Counted from the first letter of the stretch, positions 1 through 9,862 are shown. The stretch is 64,000 nt of DNA from Thalassotalea nanhaiensis (GCF_031583575.1 NZ_CP134146.1:4216001-4280000); one strand, 5' to 3'. Translations and numbers: made by a program. The notes: a model not told the origin generated them from the sequence alone.

Positions 1-200
1 CACAATTAAGTAGAGAGCTGCAGTTACCAATATTTGGAGTTGTTAGTGCTACTGAAAAATTACATTTAAAAAGTGTTTATAAAAAGAAAACACGCTGGTT
101 TATCACTTCTAATCTAATGCTTATTATTTTATTAATTGTATTTATTACTTACTTTTTGGCACCTGAACTTATTCAGCCACAATTGAAAAGGATTTTCTAA
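1..200 (+). CDS. C-terminal fragment of an XrtA-locus chain-length determinant (Wzz-like)
   Basis: This gene is cut by the window edge. Codons in the frame ending at the TAA of 198-200 give about 65 residues with the pattern LPIFGVVS, a basic stretch (KKKTRW) and one hydrophobic segment of about 20 residues, then a short polar tail. That is the usual C-terminus of Wzz/PEP-CTERM chain-length proteins, whose second membrane helix anchors a periplasmic coiled coil that sets polymer length. It lies 2 nt before the tyrosine kinase start, so the two are coupled. The assignment comes from this pattern plus context; only the tail is visible. Confidence 0.75.
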   Translation, partial: QLSRELQLPIFGVVSATEKLHLKSVYKKKTRWFITSNLMLIILLIVFITYFLAPELIQPQLKRIF

Positions 201-202
201 TT

Positions 203-1093
203 ATGTCTACAATTGAGCAAGCATTGGCGAAGAAATTAGCGGAAAGAGAAAGCCAGCATAGTGAAGAAAAGCAACCTGATAATTCCGCAGAAGTAAGTGG
301 TATCCATAAAGAACAGGTAATCACTTCGACAGAAAGTACTGCAAATAATTACTTCGAAATTGATACACAAAAATTGTCTAACAATGATTTTATTATTCAA
401 GATATAGAGGATAGCAAGCAAACATTAATTGCCGAGTTTCGACAAATTAAACGTAAGCTTTTAAATAATGCATTTGGCGCAGTTGCTAAAACACTACAAA
501 ATCCAAACTTGATCATGATCACCAGCCCGAAAGCGAATGAAGGCAAAACTTTTATCGCTTTGAATCTAGCGTTAAGTATTGCTCAAGAACAAGATAAAAC
601 CGTGTTATTAATTGATGCTGATGTACTAAGACCAAGTGTATTGAATGAGTGTGGAGTTAAGTCAAAACCAGGTTTAATTGAATACCTTCTGAATGATTCT
701 AAAGACATTAGAGATATTATTTATCACACCAATATAGATAATCTTAAAATAATACCGGCAGGTACTCCTCATCATTTATCCAATGAATTACTCGCCAGCG
801 AGCGAATGGCTAAACTGGCCCAAGAGTTATCCTCACGGTACCCAGACAGGGTTGTTATTTTTGATTCGCCACCATTACTTGGCATTTCAGAGACATCAGT
901 ATTGGCACAACTTATGGGCCAAGCATTAATCGCCGTTGAAGAAAATAGAACCTCTTTACATGATGTACAACAGGCAAGTGCATTATTACACGATGAGCTA
1001 GCCAAAGGACTGGTATTAAACAAAGCATTTCACGCACAAAAGGAACTATATGGTTATTACGGTTACGGATACGGTAAAAGAACACCTCAATAA
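203..1093 (+). CDS. XrtA-associated tyrosine autokinase (BY-kinase)
   Basis: A cytoplasmic bacterial tyrosine kinase of the CpsD/EpsG type, which works with the preceding Wzz-like protein to control exopolysaccharide polymerisation and export. Residues 1-75 are polar and poorly conserved. The P-loop ATPase follows: Walker A SPKANEGKT (108-116), Walker A' LLIDAD (135-140) and Walker B VVIFDSPP (227-234). The C-terminus is a tyrosine cluster (about 283-290, YGYYGYGYG), the autophosphorylation tail of this family. Its last 44 nt overlap the start of the next gene, so translation is probably coupled. The 296-residue length is normal for the family. Confidence 0.9.
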   Translation: MSTIEQALAKKLAERESQHSEEKQPDNSAEVSGIHKEQVITSTESTANNYFEIDTQKLSNNDFIIQDIEDSKQTLIAEFRQIKRKLLNNAFGAVAKTLQNPNLIMITSPKANEGKTFIALNLALSIAQEQDKTVLLIDADVLRPSVLNECGVKSKPGLIEYLLNDSKDIRDIIYHTNIDNLKIIPAGTPHHLSNELLASERMAKLAQELSSRYPDRVVIFDSPPLLGISETSVLAQLMGQALIAVEENRTSLHDVQQASALLHDELAKGLVLNKAFHAQKELYGYYGYGYGKRTPQ

Positions 1094-2666
1094 TTTTTGT
1101 TTTATTGCCGTTTGTATACTGATAATTTTTCCAAGCCATGCGAGTGAGTGGCGGGTTCAACCACGCATAGATTTTACAGAAATTTTTACCGATAACGTTG
1201 AGCTAGTTCCCGGTAATGCCGACAACAGTTTCGTTTCATTATTATCACCAGGTATCAATATATTTTATCAGTCTGGTGGCGCAAATTTAGAATTAGACTA
1301 TGCCTATACACAAACACTCTATACCCATGATCACGATCTGGATGATAACTACAATAGTCTTACATCTTCAGGTTCTATTGACTTATGGCCCGATGGATTG
1401 GCATTTGATTTTTCCGCATCTATTAGAAATGTTAGTCAAAATACTGCTCGAAACTCTCTAGCAGATCTTGTATCTGCTGATACGGTTGAATATAAAAACT
1501 ATCGAGCTGGTTTTTCATATAAAGCCGAGTCCTCAAGCTTCAAGATTGACTCAAAAATATCGTTCATACTAGATGAGGCTGAAGATGAAGTTGGCGACCG
1601 AGATGGTTATAACGCATATATAAAAAGTGAGAGTGGTAGCAATTCGCGCTATGTATTCTGGAATTTAGACAGCCAATATACCGATTATGAAAACAATGAA
1701 CGCAAAGGTCGCTTTTATACGGCTGATGCAACTATTGGCTACATTACAAATTGGAAACTAAATCCATTTATCCGGTTTTATGAAGAAGATACCAGTGGCA
1801 ACCTTAGAGACAGTAAAATACAAGGTACGTCCTCCATTGGAGCTGGCATACGTTGGCTGGCATCCGAACATTTAATTTTAGATGTAGCATATAACTCTGT
1901 TGACGAAAAAAGTGATGCTCAAGGGAAGGTTTCAGACAAACAAGATGACTATGTAAGCGGCTCAATAAACTGGCAACCATCTGCTCGCACCGATTTTTTC
2001 GCTAAGTATTATCAACGTTTCTTTGGTGACGCTTATCAATTTAACTATCGCCACCGCACTAAACGATTAACCACAACATTTTCATATAATGAAGCTTTGG
2101 ATTTATTTGATCGCTTAGAATTAGTGCCGGTAAACGTGCAAGATGTATGGTGTATTACAGGAGCAGCAGTCGAAGTTGGTAATTGTATTTTTGCTCCTGA
2201 TGAAAGTATCGATTTAACTAACTTTACTTTCGCAGGGTTTTATTCCGATCTAGAGCTGCAAGAATCCAACTCTTTTAATCTTAACCAAACCTTTAATTTA
2301 ACATCAACGTTAGCGCTCAGTAGAATGACTTACCAGTTAAGTTTACGAAAATCTAAAAGAGAAAATCTAGAATTAGAAGACTATGATACTTATGATTTTG
2401 CCAGCTTCTCAATAACACGTTTAATGAGTAGAACCACTGAGTTAAACCTTAAGTTTTCATTTAACAAAAACAGTCTTGATCAAAATAACCCGTTAACGTT
2501 TGAGCAAATGGACTATTACCGTCTCTATAACATTAATTGGAAGAGACAATTGAACCGCACTCTTAGCGTTACCTTTTCTACGCAGCACCTAAATCGCAAT
2601 TCCAACCGTTTTGGCTATAGTTATAAAGAAAATCGTGCGTCAATGCAGATAATAAAAGAATTTTAA
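1050..2666 (+). CDS. XrtA/PEP-CTERM system outer-membrane beta-barrel protein (TIGR03016-like)
   Basis: A predicted outer-membrane protein of an exopolysaccharide export locus. A hydrophobic stretch at about residues 15-30 ending in SHA-S is a likely signal peptide. The rest is rich in alternating aromatic/polar strands (for example near FYEEDTSGNL and MTYQLSLRKSKREN), and the protein ends in a charged-aromatic strand finishing EF, as beta-barrels do. The ATG at 1050 lies inside the kinase tail and has an AAGGA ribosome site 6-7 nt upstream, which supports this overlapping start. The TIGR03016 identity is inferred from position between kinase and ATPase plus barrel character. It probably forms or assists the polysaccharide outlet. 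Confidence 0.8.
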   Translation: MVITVTDTVKEHLNNFCFIAVCILIIFPSHASEWRVQPRIDFTEIFTDNVELVPGNADNSFVSLLSPGINIFYQSGGANLELDYAYTQTLYTHDHDLDDNYNSLTSSGSIDLWPDGLAFDFSASIRNVSQNTARNSLADLVSADTVEYKNYRAGFSYKAESSSFKIDSKISFILDEAEDEVGDRDGYNAYIKSESGSNSRYVFWNLDSQYTDYENNERKGRFYTADATIGYITNWKLNPFIRFYEEDTSGNLRDSKIQGTSSIGAGIRWLASEHLILDVAYNSVDEKSDAQGKVSDKQDDYVSGSINWQPSARTDFFAKYYQRFFGDAYQFNYRHRTKRLTTTFSYNEALDLFDRLELVPVNVQDVWCITGAAVEVGNCIFAPDESIDLTNFTFAGFYSDLELQESNSFNLNQTFNLTSTLALSRMTYQLSLRKSKRENLELEDYDTYDFASFSITRLMSRTTELNLKFSFNKNSLDQNNPLTFEQMDYYRLYNINWKRQLNRTLSVTFSTQHLNRNSNRFGYSYKENRASMQIIKEF

Positions 2667-2667
2667 T

Positions 2668-3711
2668 ATGTACGAACAACATTACGGTATGACCTTAAAA
2701 CCTTTTCAGCTAAGCCCTGATCCAAGATTTTTCTATGCTTCTAATAAACATAAACAGGCACTTTCTTATCTTGAATATGGTTTAGAACAAGGTGAAGGTT
2801 TTATCGTGATTACCGGCCCTGTGGGTACAGGAAAAACCACTCTCGCTCAAAGTTTACTAAGCAATTTAGATGTTACAAAAATTCATGCGGTGCAAATCGT
2901 AACCAGTAAGCTTTCACCTGAAGATTTACTTTTGGTTATTGCCAAAGAATTTGGATTGTCACCATTATCGCCAGCTAAAGCGCATTTATTGCAAGCCATT
3001 GAAGAGCATTTAATGACCTTAAAATTACAAGGTATGCGAGCTCTATTACTGGTTGATGAAGCTCAAAACTTACCTTTGGATAGCGTTGAAGAGTTGCGGA
3101 TGCTCTCTAACTTTCAAAGTGATAGCAAACCTTTATTGCAAAGTTTTTTACTGGGACAAGAAGAGCTTAAGAGTATTATCTTAAGCCCTGAACTAGAGCA
3201 GTTTCGCCAACGTATAATTGCTTCATGCCATCTTCAGTCATTAACAACCGAAGAAATTGAACAATATGTATTGCATCGATTAACGTCTGCTGGAATTGCA
3301 AATGCTGAGATATTCGAGCGTGATTGCTTCACTCAAATTCAGCAAATAACAACAGGCATTCCAAGAAAAATAAATCTACTGGTAGACAGGATTTTATTGT
3401 ACGGTTTTTTAAATGATTTAACTCAATTCACCAGCAGTGAAGTACAAACAGTTATTGATGAAATGGCCGACGAATTAAGCGCCTCGCTTTCAATAAATAA
3501 TCAACAGCAAGAACTATATAATAACCAACCTGGCGTTCATTTAAATAAAATGGAAAATCGCGATGCACTGCTTAGTTCATTACAAAAAGTTGATAATTAT
3601 TTACAAGAAAACATCGATCAAAAAATAAAAATGAATCGCTATTTGGATAAGTTGCTAAAACAAAAAAACCTTACCCTATCTCAGTTTGAGAACCCTGAAG
3701 ACAATTCATAA
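2668..3711 (+). CDS. XrtA-associated AAA ATPase (ExeA/GspA-like, TIGR03015)
   Basis: Starts with the family signature MYEQHYGMTLKPFQLSPDPRFF. Walker A is GPVGTGKTT (50-58) and Walker B is LLLVDE (126-131), followed by a sensor-like arginine region (FRQRIIA). Homologues sit in PEP-CTERM exopolysaccharide loci and resemble the ExeA secretion ATPase; their exact role is not established. Residues after about 270 form a charged, probably helical tail (KMENRDALLSSL...KKLN-type) that is extra to the ATPase fold. The gene starts 1 nt after the beta-barrel gene's stop and is the last of this + strand operon. The next gene is convergent, 9 nt away. Confidence 0.88.
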   Translation: MYEQHYGMTLKPFQLSPDPRFFYASNKHKQALSYLEYGLEQGEGFIVITGPVGTGKTTLAQSLLSNLDVTKIHAVQIVTSKLSPEDLLLVIAKEFGLSPLSPAKAHLLQAIEEHLMTLKLQGMRALLLVDEAQNLPLDSVEELRMLSNFQSDSKPLLQSFLLGQEELKSIILSPELEQFRQRIIASCHLQSLTTEEIEQYVLHRLTSAGIANAEIFERDCFTQIQQITTGIPRKINLLVDRILLYGFLNDLTQFTSSEVQTVIDEMADELSASLSINNQQQELYNNQPGVHLNKMENRDALLSSLQKVDNYLQENIDQKIKMNRYLDKLLKQKNLTLSQFENPEDNS

Positions 3712-3720
3712 CGGTCCCCC

Positions 3721-5082
3721 TTATTCTCCTTCCAGTGTTTTTAATTGCAAACCATATTTATCTACCAGTCCGTATAATGTTGGCCTGGTTATACCCAGTA
3801 ATTCAGCGGTTTTACTCATATTGCCTTCGGCTAATGCAAAGGCTTGTTCAACAGCTTTTGATTCCGCTTTTTCTCGAACACCACGCAAATTAAATTCAGC
3901 GAGAGATATATTATCCGACTCTTCAACAAAACCTAAATCTTCACTGGTTATTTGCCCAGTAGCAGCCATGATCACTGCAGATTTTATTTTGTTTTGTAAT
4001 TCTCGAATATTACCCGGCCAAGAATGCGACTTTAATGCCGCGGCAGCGTTGTCGCTAAACCCTTTGACTTTAACGTTATAATCTTTGCCATATTGTAGTA
4101 GAAAATATTGCGCTAAAATAAGCACATCAAAATCCCTGTCTTTTAACGGTGCAATCGGGATCACCATTTCACTAATGCGATAATATAAATCTTCTCTGAA
4201 GTTTTTTTCTTCGACCATTTGTTGTAAGTTTTGATTTGTTGCACAAATGACTCGCACATCTACAGCTAACTCTTGCCTACCACCAATTCGCTCTATCACT
4301 CTTTCTTGTAAAAAACGTAATAATTTAGCCTGTAAATTAAATGGCATGTCGCCTATTTCGTCAAGAAATAAGGTCCCACCCTCGGCCATTTCAATTTTAC
4401 CTTTTGTCATTTTATGGGCGCCGGTAAAGGCACCTTTTTCAAAACCAAATAACTCACTTTCCAATAACGTTTCAGGAATTGATGCACAGTTAATGGCAAT
4501 AAACGGCTTTTTACTTCGATTACTTTGTTGATGTATCGCGTTGGCAATAACTTCTTTACCGGTTCCGCTTTCTCCAAGTAGTAGGGCTGTGATTTCGGTA
4601 GGAGCAATACGTTTTACCATATTTCGTAGTTTATCCATCACCACACTACTGCCAATAATACCGCTATCAACGCCACCTAATTCTCTAATTTCTCTGTTTT
4701 CAGATTCTATTTTCGCCAGGTTAAATGCTCGCTCAACGATTACATTTATCACATCACCATCTAAGGGCTTTTGATAAAAATCGTAAGCACCTTTAGCCAC
4801 TGCATCTAATGCGACTTGATGCTCATCATTACCCGTTATTACAATAACCTTGGTAAAAGGAGATAATGTTAAAATCTGCTCTAATGCTTTTAATCCCTCA
4901 CTTGCATTTGCAGCATCAGGTGGTAAACCTAAATCTAACAACACAACTTTTGGTTCATGCATACGTAGACTTGATATGGCTTGCTCTCTATCACCAGCTA
5001 ATAGCACTTCATACTGAGACAAACTCCATTTCAGTTGTTTTTGAATGCCTAAATCGTCATCAACAATCAGTAGTTTTTCCAT
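3721..5082 (-). CDS. prsR: Sigma-54-dependent response regulator PrsR of the XrtA/PEP-CTERM system
   Basis: An NtrC-type activator. With the ATG at 5082 the receiver domain covers about residues 1-120, with acidic pocket DDD and phospho-acceptor Asp at about 50 (VVLLDLGLP). The AAA+ domain has Walker A GESGTGKE (about 170-177), the sigma-54 contact loop GAFTGA (about 217-222) and Walker B TLFLDEIGDM. The last 35 residues are a Fis-type helix-turn-helix (KTAELLGITRPTLYGLV). A GTG at 5094 could also be used, but its AGGA would be only 2 nt away; the ATG has GTGAG 7-8 nt upstream. It lies directly downstream of its kinase and should activate sigma-54 promoters of exopolysaccharide and PEP-CTERM genes. 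Confidence 0.9.
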   Translation of the reverse strand: MEKLLIVDDDLGIQKQLKWSLSQYEVLLAGDREQAISSLRMHEPKVVLLDLGLPPDAANASEGLKALEQILTLSPFTKVIVITGNDEHQVALDAVAKGAYDFYQKPLDGDVINVIVERAFNLAKIESENREIRELGGVDSGIIGSSVVMDKLRNMVKRIAPTEITALLLGESGTGKEVIANAIHQQSNRSKKPFIAINCASIPETLLESELFGFEKGAFTGAHKMTKGKIEMAEGGTLFLDEIGDMPFNLQAKLLRFLQERVIERIGGRQELAVDVRVICATNQNLQQMVEEKNFREDLYYRISEMVIPIAPLKDRDFDVLILAQYFLLQYGKDYNVKVKGFSDNAAAALKSHSWPGNIRELQNKIKSAVIMAATGQITSEDLGFVEESDNISLAEFNLRGVREKAESKAVEQAFALAEGNMSKTAELLGITRPTLYGLVDKYGLQLKTLEGE

Positions 5083-5086
5083 AGCT

Positions 5087-7132
5087 TTACTCACTTTCCT
5101 TGCTTAACTCGTGTAACGGCAATTTAATGGTAAACAAACTGCCCTTTCCAATAGTGCTCTCAACGCTTATCTTGCCATTCATTTCTTCTATAAATTGCTT
5201 TGCTTCATAAACACCAATGCCCATACCCGCATTACCTTTTGTAGTACTGAACGGTTTAAATAATTGCTCTCTAATAAATTTGCTGCTCATACCATGACCA
5301 TCATCCTCAATAGTAATGATTAGTCCATTAGTGTTAATTTTACCACTAACGTTAACCACACCGTCATGCTGACTTGCTTGTTGGGCATTTTGAATCAAGT
5401 GAATTAATACATTTAATAATCGCTCTTGCTCTATCCACATCAATAGGTTTTCATCGTAATGACAACTAACTTGAGGGTTATCTTGATTACATATTTCCAC
5501 TGATTGTCTAATGACATCGCCAACATCTATTTCTTTCTTATTATCTTTGGGAGCTTCGTTACTTTTTTTTCTAAGCTGCAATACAACTTTGTTTAACCGT
5601 TCACTCGCTGATTCAACGGTACTAAATACATCGGCGACAAATTCAGGGTTGTGCTGATGTTGAGTCGCATTTTTTGTGATGAGAGACAACTGGGCTTGTA
5701 TGTTTTTTAAATCATGGAGTACAAAAGCTGACATACGGTGAAATACAGAAAACTGTTGGCTCTGTGCAAGCTTCATTTGCGCGTTTTGCAATGATAGATA
5801 ATTACCCAGTTGCTTAGACACGGCGAACAAAAAATCTCGATCTTCCCAGTTAAGCATAGGCTTTTCTTGCGGCCCAGGAAGAACAAAATAGCCCATTAAA
5901 CTTTGTTGGCTATAGGTAGGTATAATTAAGTCAATATGACTTTTTAGTAAAACATTAGACTCAATATCTAAACTAGAATAGCGCTGTGGATAACGTTGAT
6001 ATTCTCGGACATCAACAATCCACTGTTGCTTTTCACAATACAAGTGAACATCGTGCAATTGTTTTAGCACTTGCGCGTTTAGATTTAACTCCCCCTGATA
6101 AACTACATCCAAGTCTTCACCGTGAACCTTAAGAAAAGCACAGTAATTTACCTGCAGGCATTCTCCCATTGCTTTGCATGCGCTAACAAATAGATCATTG
6201 GAGTCATCATTTTCAATTGCAGCAATTAATTTTAACCATTCAACCCGATAATCATATTTATTGGCAAAGAAGTGCTTTCCAATAAATACTTTTATTTTTG
6301 CTCTAAGGCTATTGGCAATAAGTAAAGCCACCAAAGCTAACAGTCCCAGTACCATAAATACAGTACTGAGCAAATCACTCCATTGGCCACCTATGTATCT
6401 AATTAAATAGCCTGAAAGGGCCAGAATTAATAAATAAAGGCCACTAAAAACGATAATACTGCTGTAAAAAACTACGTCTCTGGAAATAAATAAATCGGGG
6501 CTGCAATCTTTTAATCGTTTTGAGCTTAATAGCAATAACGGCATAACGGCAGCAGTGATAAAACCGCGCGCATACCAAAAATCAAAATCTAATCGATTAA
6601 CCATAGACGCTTGTGAGTACATCACAAAATCAAAAATAAACAAGCAACCCAGACCTATCGTTAATGGCCAAAGAGCCCACCTTAATTGCTTCTGGTGATT
6701 TCTAAATACTTGCTCTAAATTCACCAAAGCAAATAAATTCAAGGCTAATAAAACAATAAACAACCATTCATATTTATTTAAGAACAGAACACTAATAGCA
6801 CCAAACACCGATAATCCTAGCCAGATCAGTAGGTACTTTTTAACTTGTCGGTTGGCAATAAACTGCTGGAATGACTGCAACCCGGTATTAACGCTAATAA
6901 ATAATAATGACCAAAATGCTATTTTTATTGCTTCAAAAATAAAGGTAATTTGTAGGGAAAATGATTGATAAACTTGTAGCGCGCACACTGCGACAGAAAG
7001 CAGAGTTGTTAAACAGGCATAGATCACTAACTGGCTAGCAAAGGTTTTCTGCCTTGCTACCATTAACAATAAGAAAAACACTAGATAAGCTATAGTCGCA
7101 ACGCCATAACCAATCAGTCCGAGAAGCTCCAT
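5087..7132 (-). CDS. prsK: XrtA/PEP-CTERM system sensor histidine kinase PrsK
   Basis: A membrane sensor kinase paired with PrsR. From the chosen start, residues 1 to about 290 hold eight or so hydrophobic helices. A GAF-like region follows, then the HisKA-type H-box HDLKNIQAQLSL, N-box LIHLIQNAQQAS, G1 EDDGHGMS and G2 GMGIGVYEAK. The reading frame runs up to an ATG at 7219, which adds 29 residues (MQIRVNELLL...). The internal ATG at 7132 (MELLGLIGYG) matches the normal family N-terminus, where the first helix begins at once, so it is preferred, although the ATG at 7219 has the better ribosome site (GGAA). The kinase and regulator form one operon with a 4-nt gap. Confidence 0.88.
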   Translation of the reverse strand: MELLGLIGYGVATIAYLVFFLLLMVARQKTFASQLVIYACLTTLLSVAVCALQVYQSFSLQITFIFEAIKIAFWSLLFISVNTGLQSFQQFIANRQVKKYLLIWLGLSVFGAISVLFLNKYEWLFIVLLALNLFALVNLEQVFRNHQKQLRWALWPLTIGLGCLFIFDFVMYSQASMVNRLDFDFWYARGFITAAVMPLLLLSSKRLKDCSPDLFISRDVVFYSSIIVFSGLYLLILALSGYLIRYIGGQWSDLLSTVFMVLGLLALVALLIANSLRAKIKVFIGKHFFANKYDYRVEWLKLIAAIENDDSNDLFVSACKAMGECLQVNYCAFLKVHGEDLDVVYQGELNLNAQVLKQLHDVHLYCEKQQWIVDVREYQRYPQRYSSLDIESNVLLKSHIDLIIPTYSQQSLMGYFVLPGPQEKPMLNWEDRDFLFAVSKQLGNYLSLQNAQMKLAQSQQFSVFHRMSAFVLHDLKNIQAQLSLITKNATQHQHNPEFVADVFSTVESASERLNKVVLQLRKKSNEAPKDNKKEIDVGDVIRQSVEICNQDNPQVSCHYDENLLMWIEQERLLNVLIHLIQNAQQASQHDGVVNVSGKINTNGLIITIEDDGHGMSSKFIREQLFKPFSTTKGNAGMGIGVYEAKQFIEEMNGKISVESTIGKGSLFTIKLPLHELSKESE

Positions 7133-7219
7133 TTGATACTCAATTATTATTATAAAATCAAAGTTTGTTTGAATTTTAAACACTGAGTTTAATAATAGTT
7201 CATTTACTCTTATTTGCAT

Positions 7220-7337
7220 GGTATTCCAATCACTTAGAAACTACACAGAGGTGTTTTAGATTTATGAATCTATATGTTTTTTAGGATTTAAAACAATGCA
7301 GGCAGAAGAATATTGATTAGAACTAATTTTATTGAAA
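7220..7337. other. Intergenic leader between tRNA-Arg and prsK
   Basis: This short AT-rich stretch lies downstream of the tRNA and upstream of the prsK coding frame. It must hold the prsK promoter. No clear hairpin, repeat or sigma-54 site is seen by eye. Confidence 0.35.
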
Positions 7338-7412
7338 TGGCGCTCTCGGCAGGAATCGAACCTGCAACCTAGACTCCGGAGGTCCATGTGATATCCATTT
7401 CACCACGAGAGC
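7338..7412 (-). tRNA. tRNA-Arg (anticodon CCG)
   Basis: On the minus strand the 75 nt fold into a full cloverleaf. The acceptor stem is GCTCTCG/CGAGAGC, followed by discriminator G and an encoded CCA. U8 is present, the D stem is GTGA/TCAC, and the anticodon stem TGGAC/GTCTA closes the loop CTCCGGA with CCG at positions 34-36. The T arm is GCAGG-TTCGATT-CCTGC. CCG reads the rare arginine codon CGG. The gene stands alone between the PrsK kinase and the anhydrogalactose island. Confidence 0.95.
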
Positions 7413-7540
7413 GCGTTAGAAAAGGATTCTATTAGATTACCCTCGCCATTTCCATAAAGTTTTTGATATTTATTAGCTGTAGCATTACGGTTATTCAATT
7501 CGGTTCATTAAATTAACAATAAATACGATTTTTACGACAA

Positions 7541-7575
7541 ACAAAAAGAAAAAGCACATAAAGATAAATATGTGC
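7541..7575 (-). terminator. Rho-independent terminator of the GntR-type regulator gene
   Basis: A 7-bp perfect stem (GCACATA 7554-7560, TATGTGC 7569-7575) closes an 8-nt loop. Read on the minus strand it is followed by a T-rich run (TTTTTCTTTTTG, 7553-7542). The + strand side also has GTTTTTT, so it could stop transcription both ways. The only gene reading into it is the regulator ending at 7716, about 140 nt upstream. Confidence 0.7.
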
Positions 7576-7715
7576 GTTTTTTGCGCCCTGTATTTTAGAC
7601 AGCTTCTCTCAACGTTAAAAACTACATTTCTCAATTAAAAACTTTGCTTCATAGTGAAAGTATCAGAGCATGATTTTTCTAAATGACCGCGGATGCGACT
7701 TTAATGACCAAACGT

Positions 7716-8324
7716 TTATTTCACATTATCTTTTAGCGACGCTAAAGCCAATTTTAATTCTTTATTTTTTAAATAAGTGAGTAGCTGATTATGCTCTTCA
7801 AAACATTCTTTAGGTGTGCTGATACGTTTGTAGTTCATGCGCATACGATAAATAACAGGTTGCCATAAATTAACTAAATCATCACCACCAGCTTTGTGTA
7901 CTATATATCGATGAAATGCCATATCAGTTTCGGTAACGAGTGAGTAATTTTCTTCTTCAAAAGCTTTGATCATAGTCGCCAAAATTTTATCAAGCTGAGA
8001 AAAATCTTCTTCTGTTAATTCATTAATAGTCATCTTTATCGCATGGGATTCAATTTTCACACGTAAATTAACCATTAAAGGCTGTAACTCAGCTTTTGGC
8101 GCACTGTTGACAATAACACCACAATTATTTTTTGAAATAAGTAAGCCTTCTTTAGTTAGCTGCAGTAATACATCACGCACGGGACCGCGAGAAACATTAA
8201 ATCGAGCAGCTAGCTCTTGCTCTTTTAACTTCGTTTTTTCAGTTAAAACACCGTTAATAATATCAGCACGTAATTGACGCGCTATTTGTTCGCGTACTGA
8301 GACAATTGCAGTTGAGTCAAGCAT
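7716..8324 (-). CDS. FadR-type GntR transcriptional regulator, likely repressor of the anhydrogalactose island
   Basis: The N-terminal winged helix-turn-helix (about residues 10-75) shows the GntR pattern KEQELAARFNVSRGPVRDVLLQLTKEGLL. Residues about 80-200 are the all-helical FCD effector domain. At 202 residues it is a little shorter than most FadR-type proteins (220-240). Regulators of this class bind short palindromes of the TTGTnnACAA kind and release DNA when a sugar acid binds. Six such palindromes occur in the neighbouring island, one of them 80 nt upstream of this gene, which implies autoregulation. The effector is unknown; 2-keto-3-deoxy acids or anhydrogalactonate are natural guesses. 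It is the last gene of the minus-strand catabolic run. Confidence 0.88.
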   Translation of the reverse strand: MLDSTAIVSVREQIARQLRADIINGVLTEKTKLKEQELAARFNVSRGPVRDVLLQLTKEGLLISKNNCGVIVNSAPKAELQPLMVNLRVKIESHAIKMTINELTEEDFSQLDKILATMIKAFEEENYSLVTETDMAFHRYIVHKAGGDDLVNLWQPVIYRMRMNYKRISTPKECFEEHNQLLTYLKNKELKLALASLKDNVK

Positions 8325-8404
8325 GACTTATTCATCCTTCAAGTAACAGAAAATTATGGGGCACTATTTATTAGTAAGTGCCCATGATAACAAGGTTACA
8401 ATAA

Positions 8405-8416
8405 ATTGTTAACAAT
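8405..8416. promoter_or_regulatory. Operator palindrome 1 (ATTGTTAACAAT)
   Basis: A perfect 12-bp palindrome that overlaps the stop codon of the aldehyde dehydrogenase gene and lies about 80 nt before the regulator's ATG. It is the same motif as the other five sites of the island. Its placement suggests that the regulator gene has its own promoter and represses itself. Confidence 0.75.
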
Positions 8417-9860
8417 GATTTAGATAAACAGTCTTTTTATCAAGGTATTGCTCCAAACCATATTTACCATCTTCACCACCACAGCCACTCATTTTTAAAC
8501 CATAATGAAAACCTTGATGTTGTTCACCAATACTACGGTTAACATAAATCTCACCTACTTCTAATTCATCTGTGCATTTTTCTATCCATGCCAAATTATT
8601 AGTATAAAGATAGGCAGACAAGCCAAATTCACAATCATTACTGAAAGCTATCGCTTGCTCTATCGAATTTATTTTTACCACCGGTAAAATTGGCCCAAAG
8701 CTTTCTTCATGAATAATGGTCATTTCTTGAGTAACATTTTCTAATACTGTTGGTTGATACCATGCGCCATTTTCATATCCTTCTACCTTGGCTCTAGCGC
8801 CTCCAAAAGCAATGGTTGCACCTTCTTCTACAGCTTGTTTTACTTGCCCGTCGATGAAGTCTACTTCTCGTTGATTAACTTTTGGACCCATTTCAGAGTC
8901 AGCAGCGAGTGGATCCCCTACCTTTAATTGGCTAACTCGTTTGATAAATTTTTGCATAAATTCATCATAAATATCTTCATGAAGATAGAGTCGTTCGGCA
9001 CAGGTACAAACTTGCCCACAATTAGCAAATCTGGCCCAAAATAAATCTTCAACGGCATTGTCAATATTCACGTCATTCATCACAACAAAGGGGGCTTTAC
9101 CGCCCAGTTCAAGCATTACATGGGTTAGATGTTCAGCACTGCTGTGATAAATTGATTGACCTGCTTTGGTACTGCCTGTCATGGTGATCATTTTCGTGAT
9201 TGGACTTTCACAAAGGTATTTGCCGATAACTGAACCATTACCATTTACTATATTTAACACGCCTGCTGGAATTCCCGCTTCATTGGCTATTTTACCTAGC
9301 TCTAAAGTGGCTAATGGTGTTTCGGCAGTTGGTTTTATAACAATGCTATTACCAGTGATCAAAGCAGGTCCAATTTTTCTGCCTGCTAATGCTAAAGGAA
9401 AATTCCATGCGGTAATGCCGACCACAACGCCTTTAGGGTATTTGTGAATATAGAGTTTCTCACCTTCATTATCTGACGCTAAAATATCACCTTCCATCGT
9501 TAAGGCATTATCGCAAGCGTACTCAATAAATGTCGCTGTTGCTTCCACTTCACCTTCTGCAACCGAAAGCAACTTTCCTTGTTCTTGAACTAATAACCGA
9601 GCAAGATCATTTGCCTCTGCACGAATACCTGCAGCAAATTTTCGTAATATTTTAGCTCTATTACGGGCAGTAACTTTTTTCCATGATTTTTGCGCTTTAT
9701 TGGCAATGTCTAATGCGTATTGTGCATCAGCAATACAACCTTCAGGAATGCTCGCTAGTTGCTCTCCTGTACTTGGGTTATATACTGGAATTTCTCCATC
9801 CGACTTAGAAGCAATATATTCGCCATTAATAAAATGTAGGTTATTTTTTATTTGATTCAT
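8409..9860 (-). CDS. AldA-like NAD(P) aldehyde dehydrogenase, probable 3,6-anhydro-L-galactose dehydrogenase
   Basis: A full-length ALDH of 483 residues. Seen features are the NAD-site AWNFP (151-155), the general base in ELGGK (Glu251) and the catalytic cysteine in CGQVCTC (Cys285). The C-terminus ([20 protein letters not shown]) is like E. coli lactaldehyde dehydrogenase AldA. In known agar degraders the enzyme that oxidises 3,6-anhydro-L-galactose to the acid belongs to this superfamily. Because it sits beside a cycloisomerase and GH117 enzymes, that role is inferred here. It ends the chain of four enzymes transcribed from 12.8 kb. Other aldehydes, such as lactaldehyde, remain possible. 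Confidence 0.8.
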   Translation of the reverse strand: MNQIKNNLHFINGEYIASKSDGEIPVYNPSTGEQLASIPEGCIADAQYALDIANKAQKSWKKVTARNRAKILRKFAAGIRAEANDLARLLVQEQGKLLSVAEGEVEATATFIEYACDNALTMEGDILASDNEGEKLYIHKYPKGVVVGITAWNFPLALAGRKIGPALITGNSIVIKPTAETPLATLELGKIANEAGIPAGVLNIVNGNGSVIGKYLCESPITKMITMTGSTKAGQSIYHSSAEHLTHVMLELGGKAPFVVMNDVNIDNAVEDLFWARFANCGQVCTCAERLYLHEDIYDEFMQKFIKRVSQLKVGDPLAADSEMGPKVNQREVDFIDGQVKQAVEEGATIAFGGARAKVEGYENGAWYQPTVLENVTQEMTIIHEESFGPILPVVKINSIEQAIAFSNDCEFGLSAYLYTNNLAWIEKCTDELEVGEIYVNRSIGEQHQGFHYGLKMSGCGGEDGKYGLEQYLDKKTVYLNHC

Positions 9861-9862
9861 TT

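Noticed and set aside
7338-7412. tRNA-Arg as an integration site for the agar island
   Set aside because: No integrase or repeated tRNA 3' end was found, and the island lies on the 5' side of the tRNA gene.
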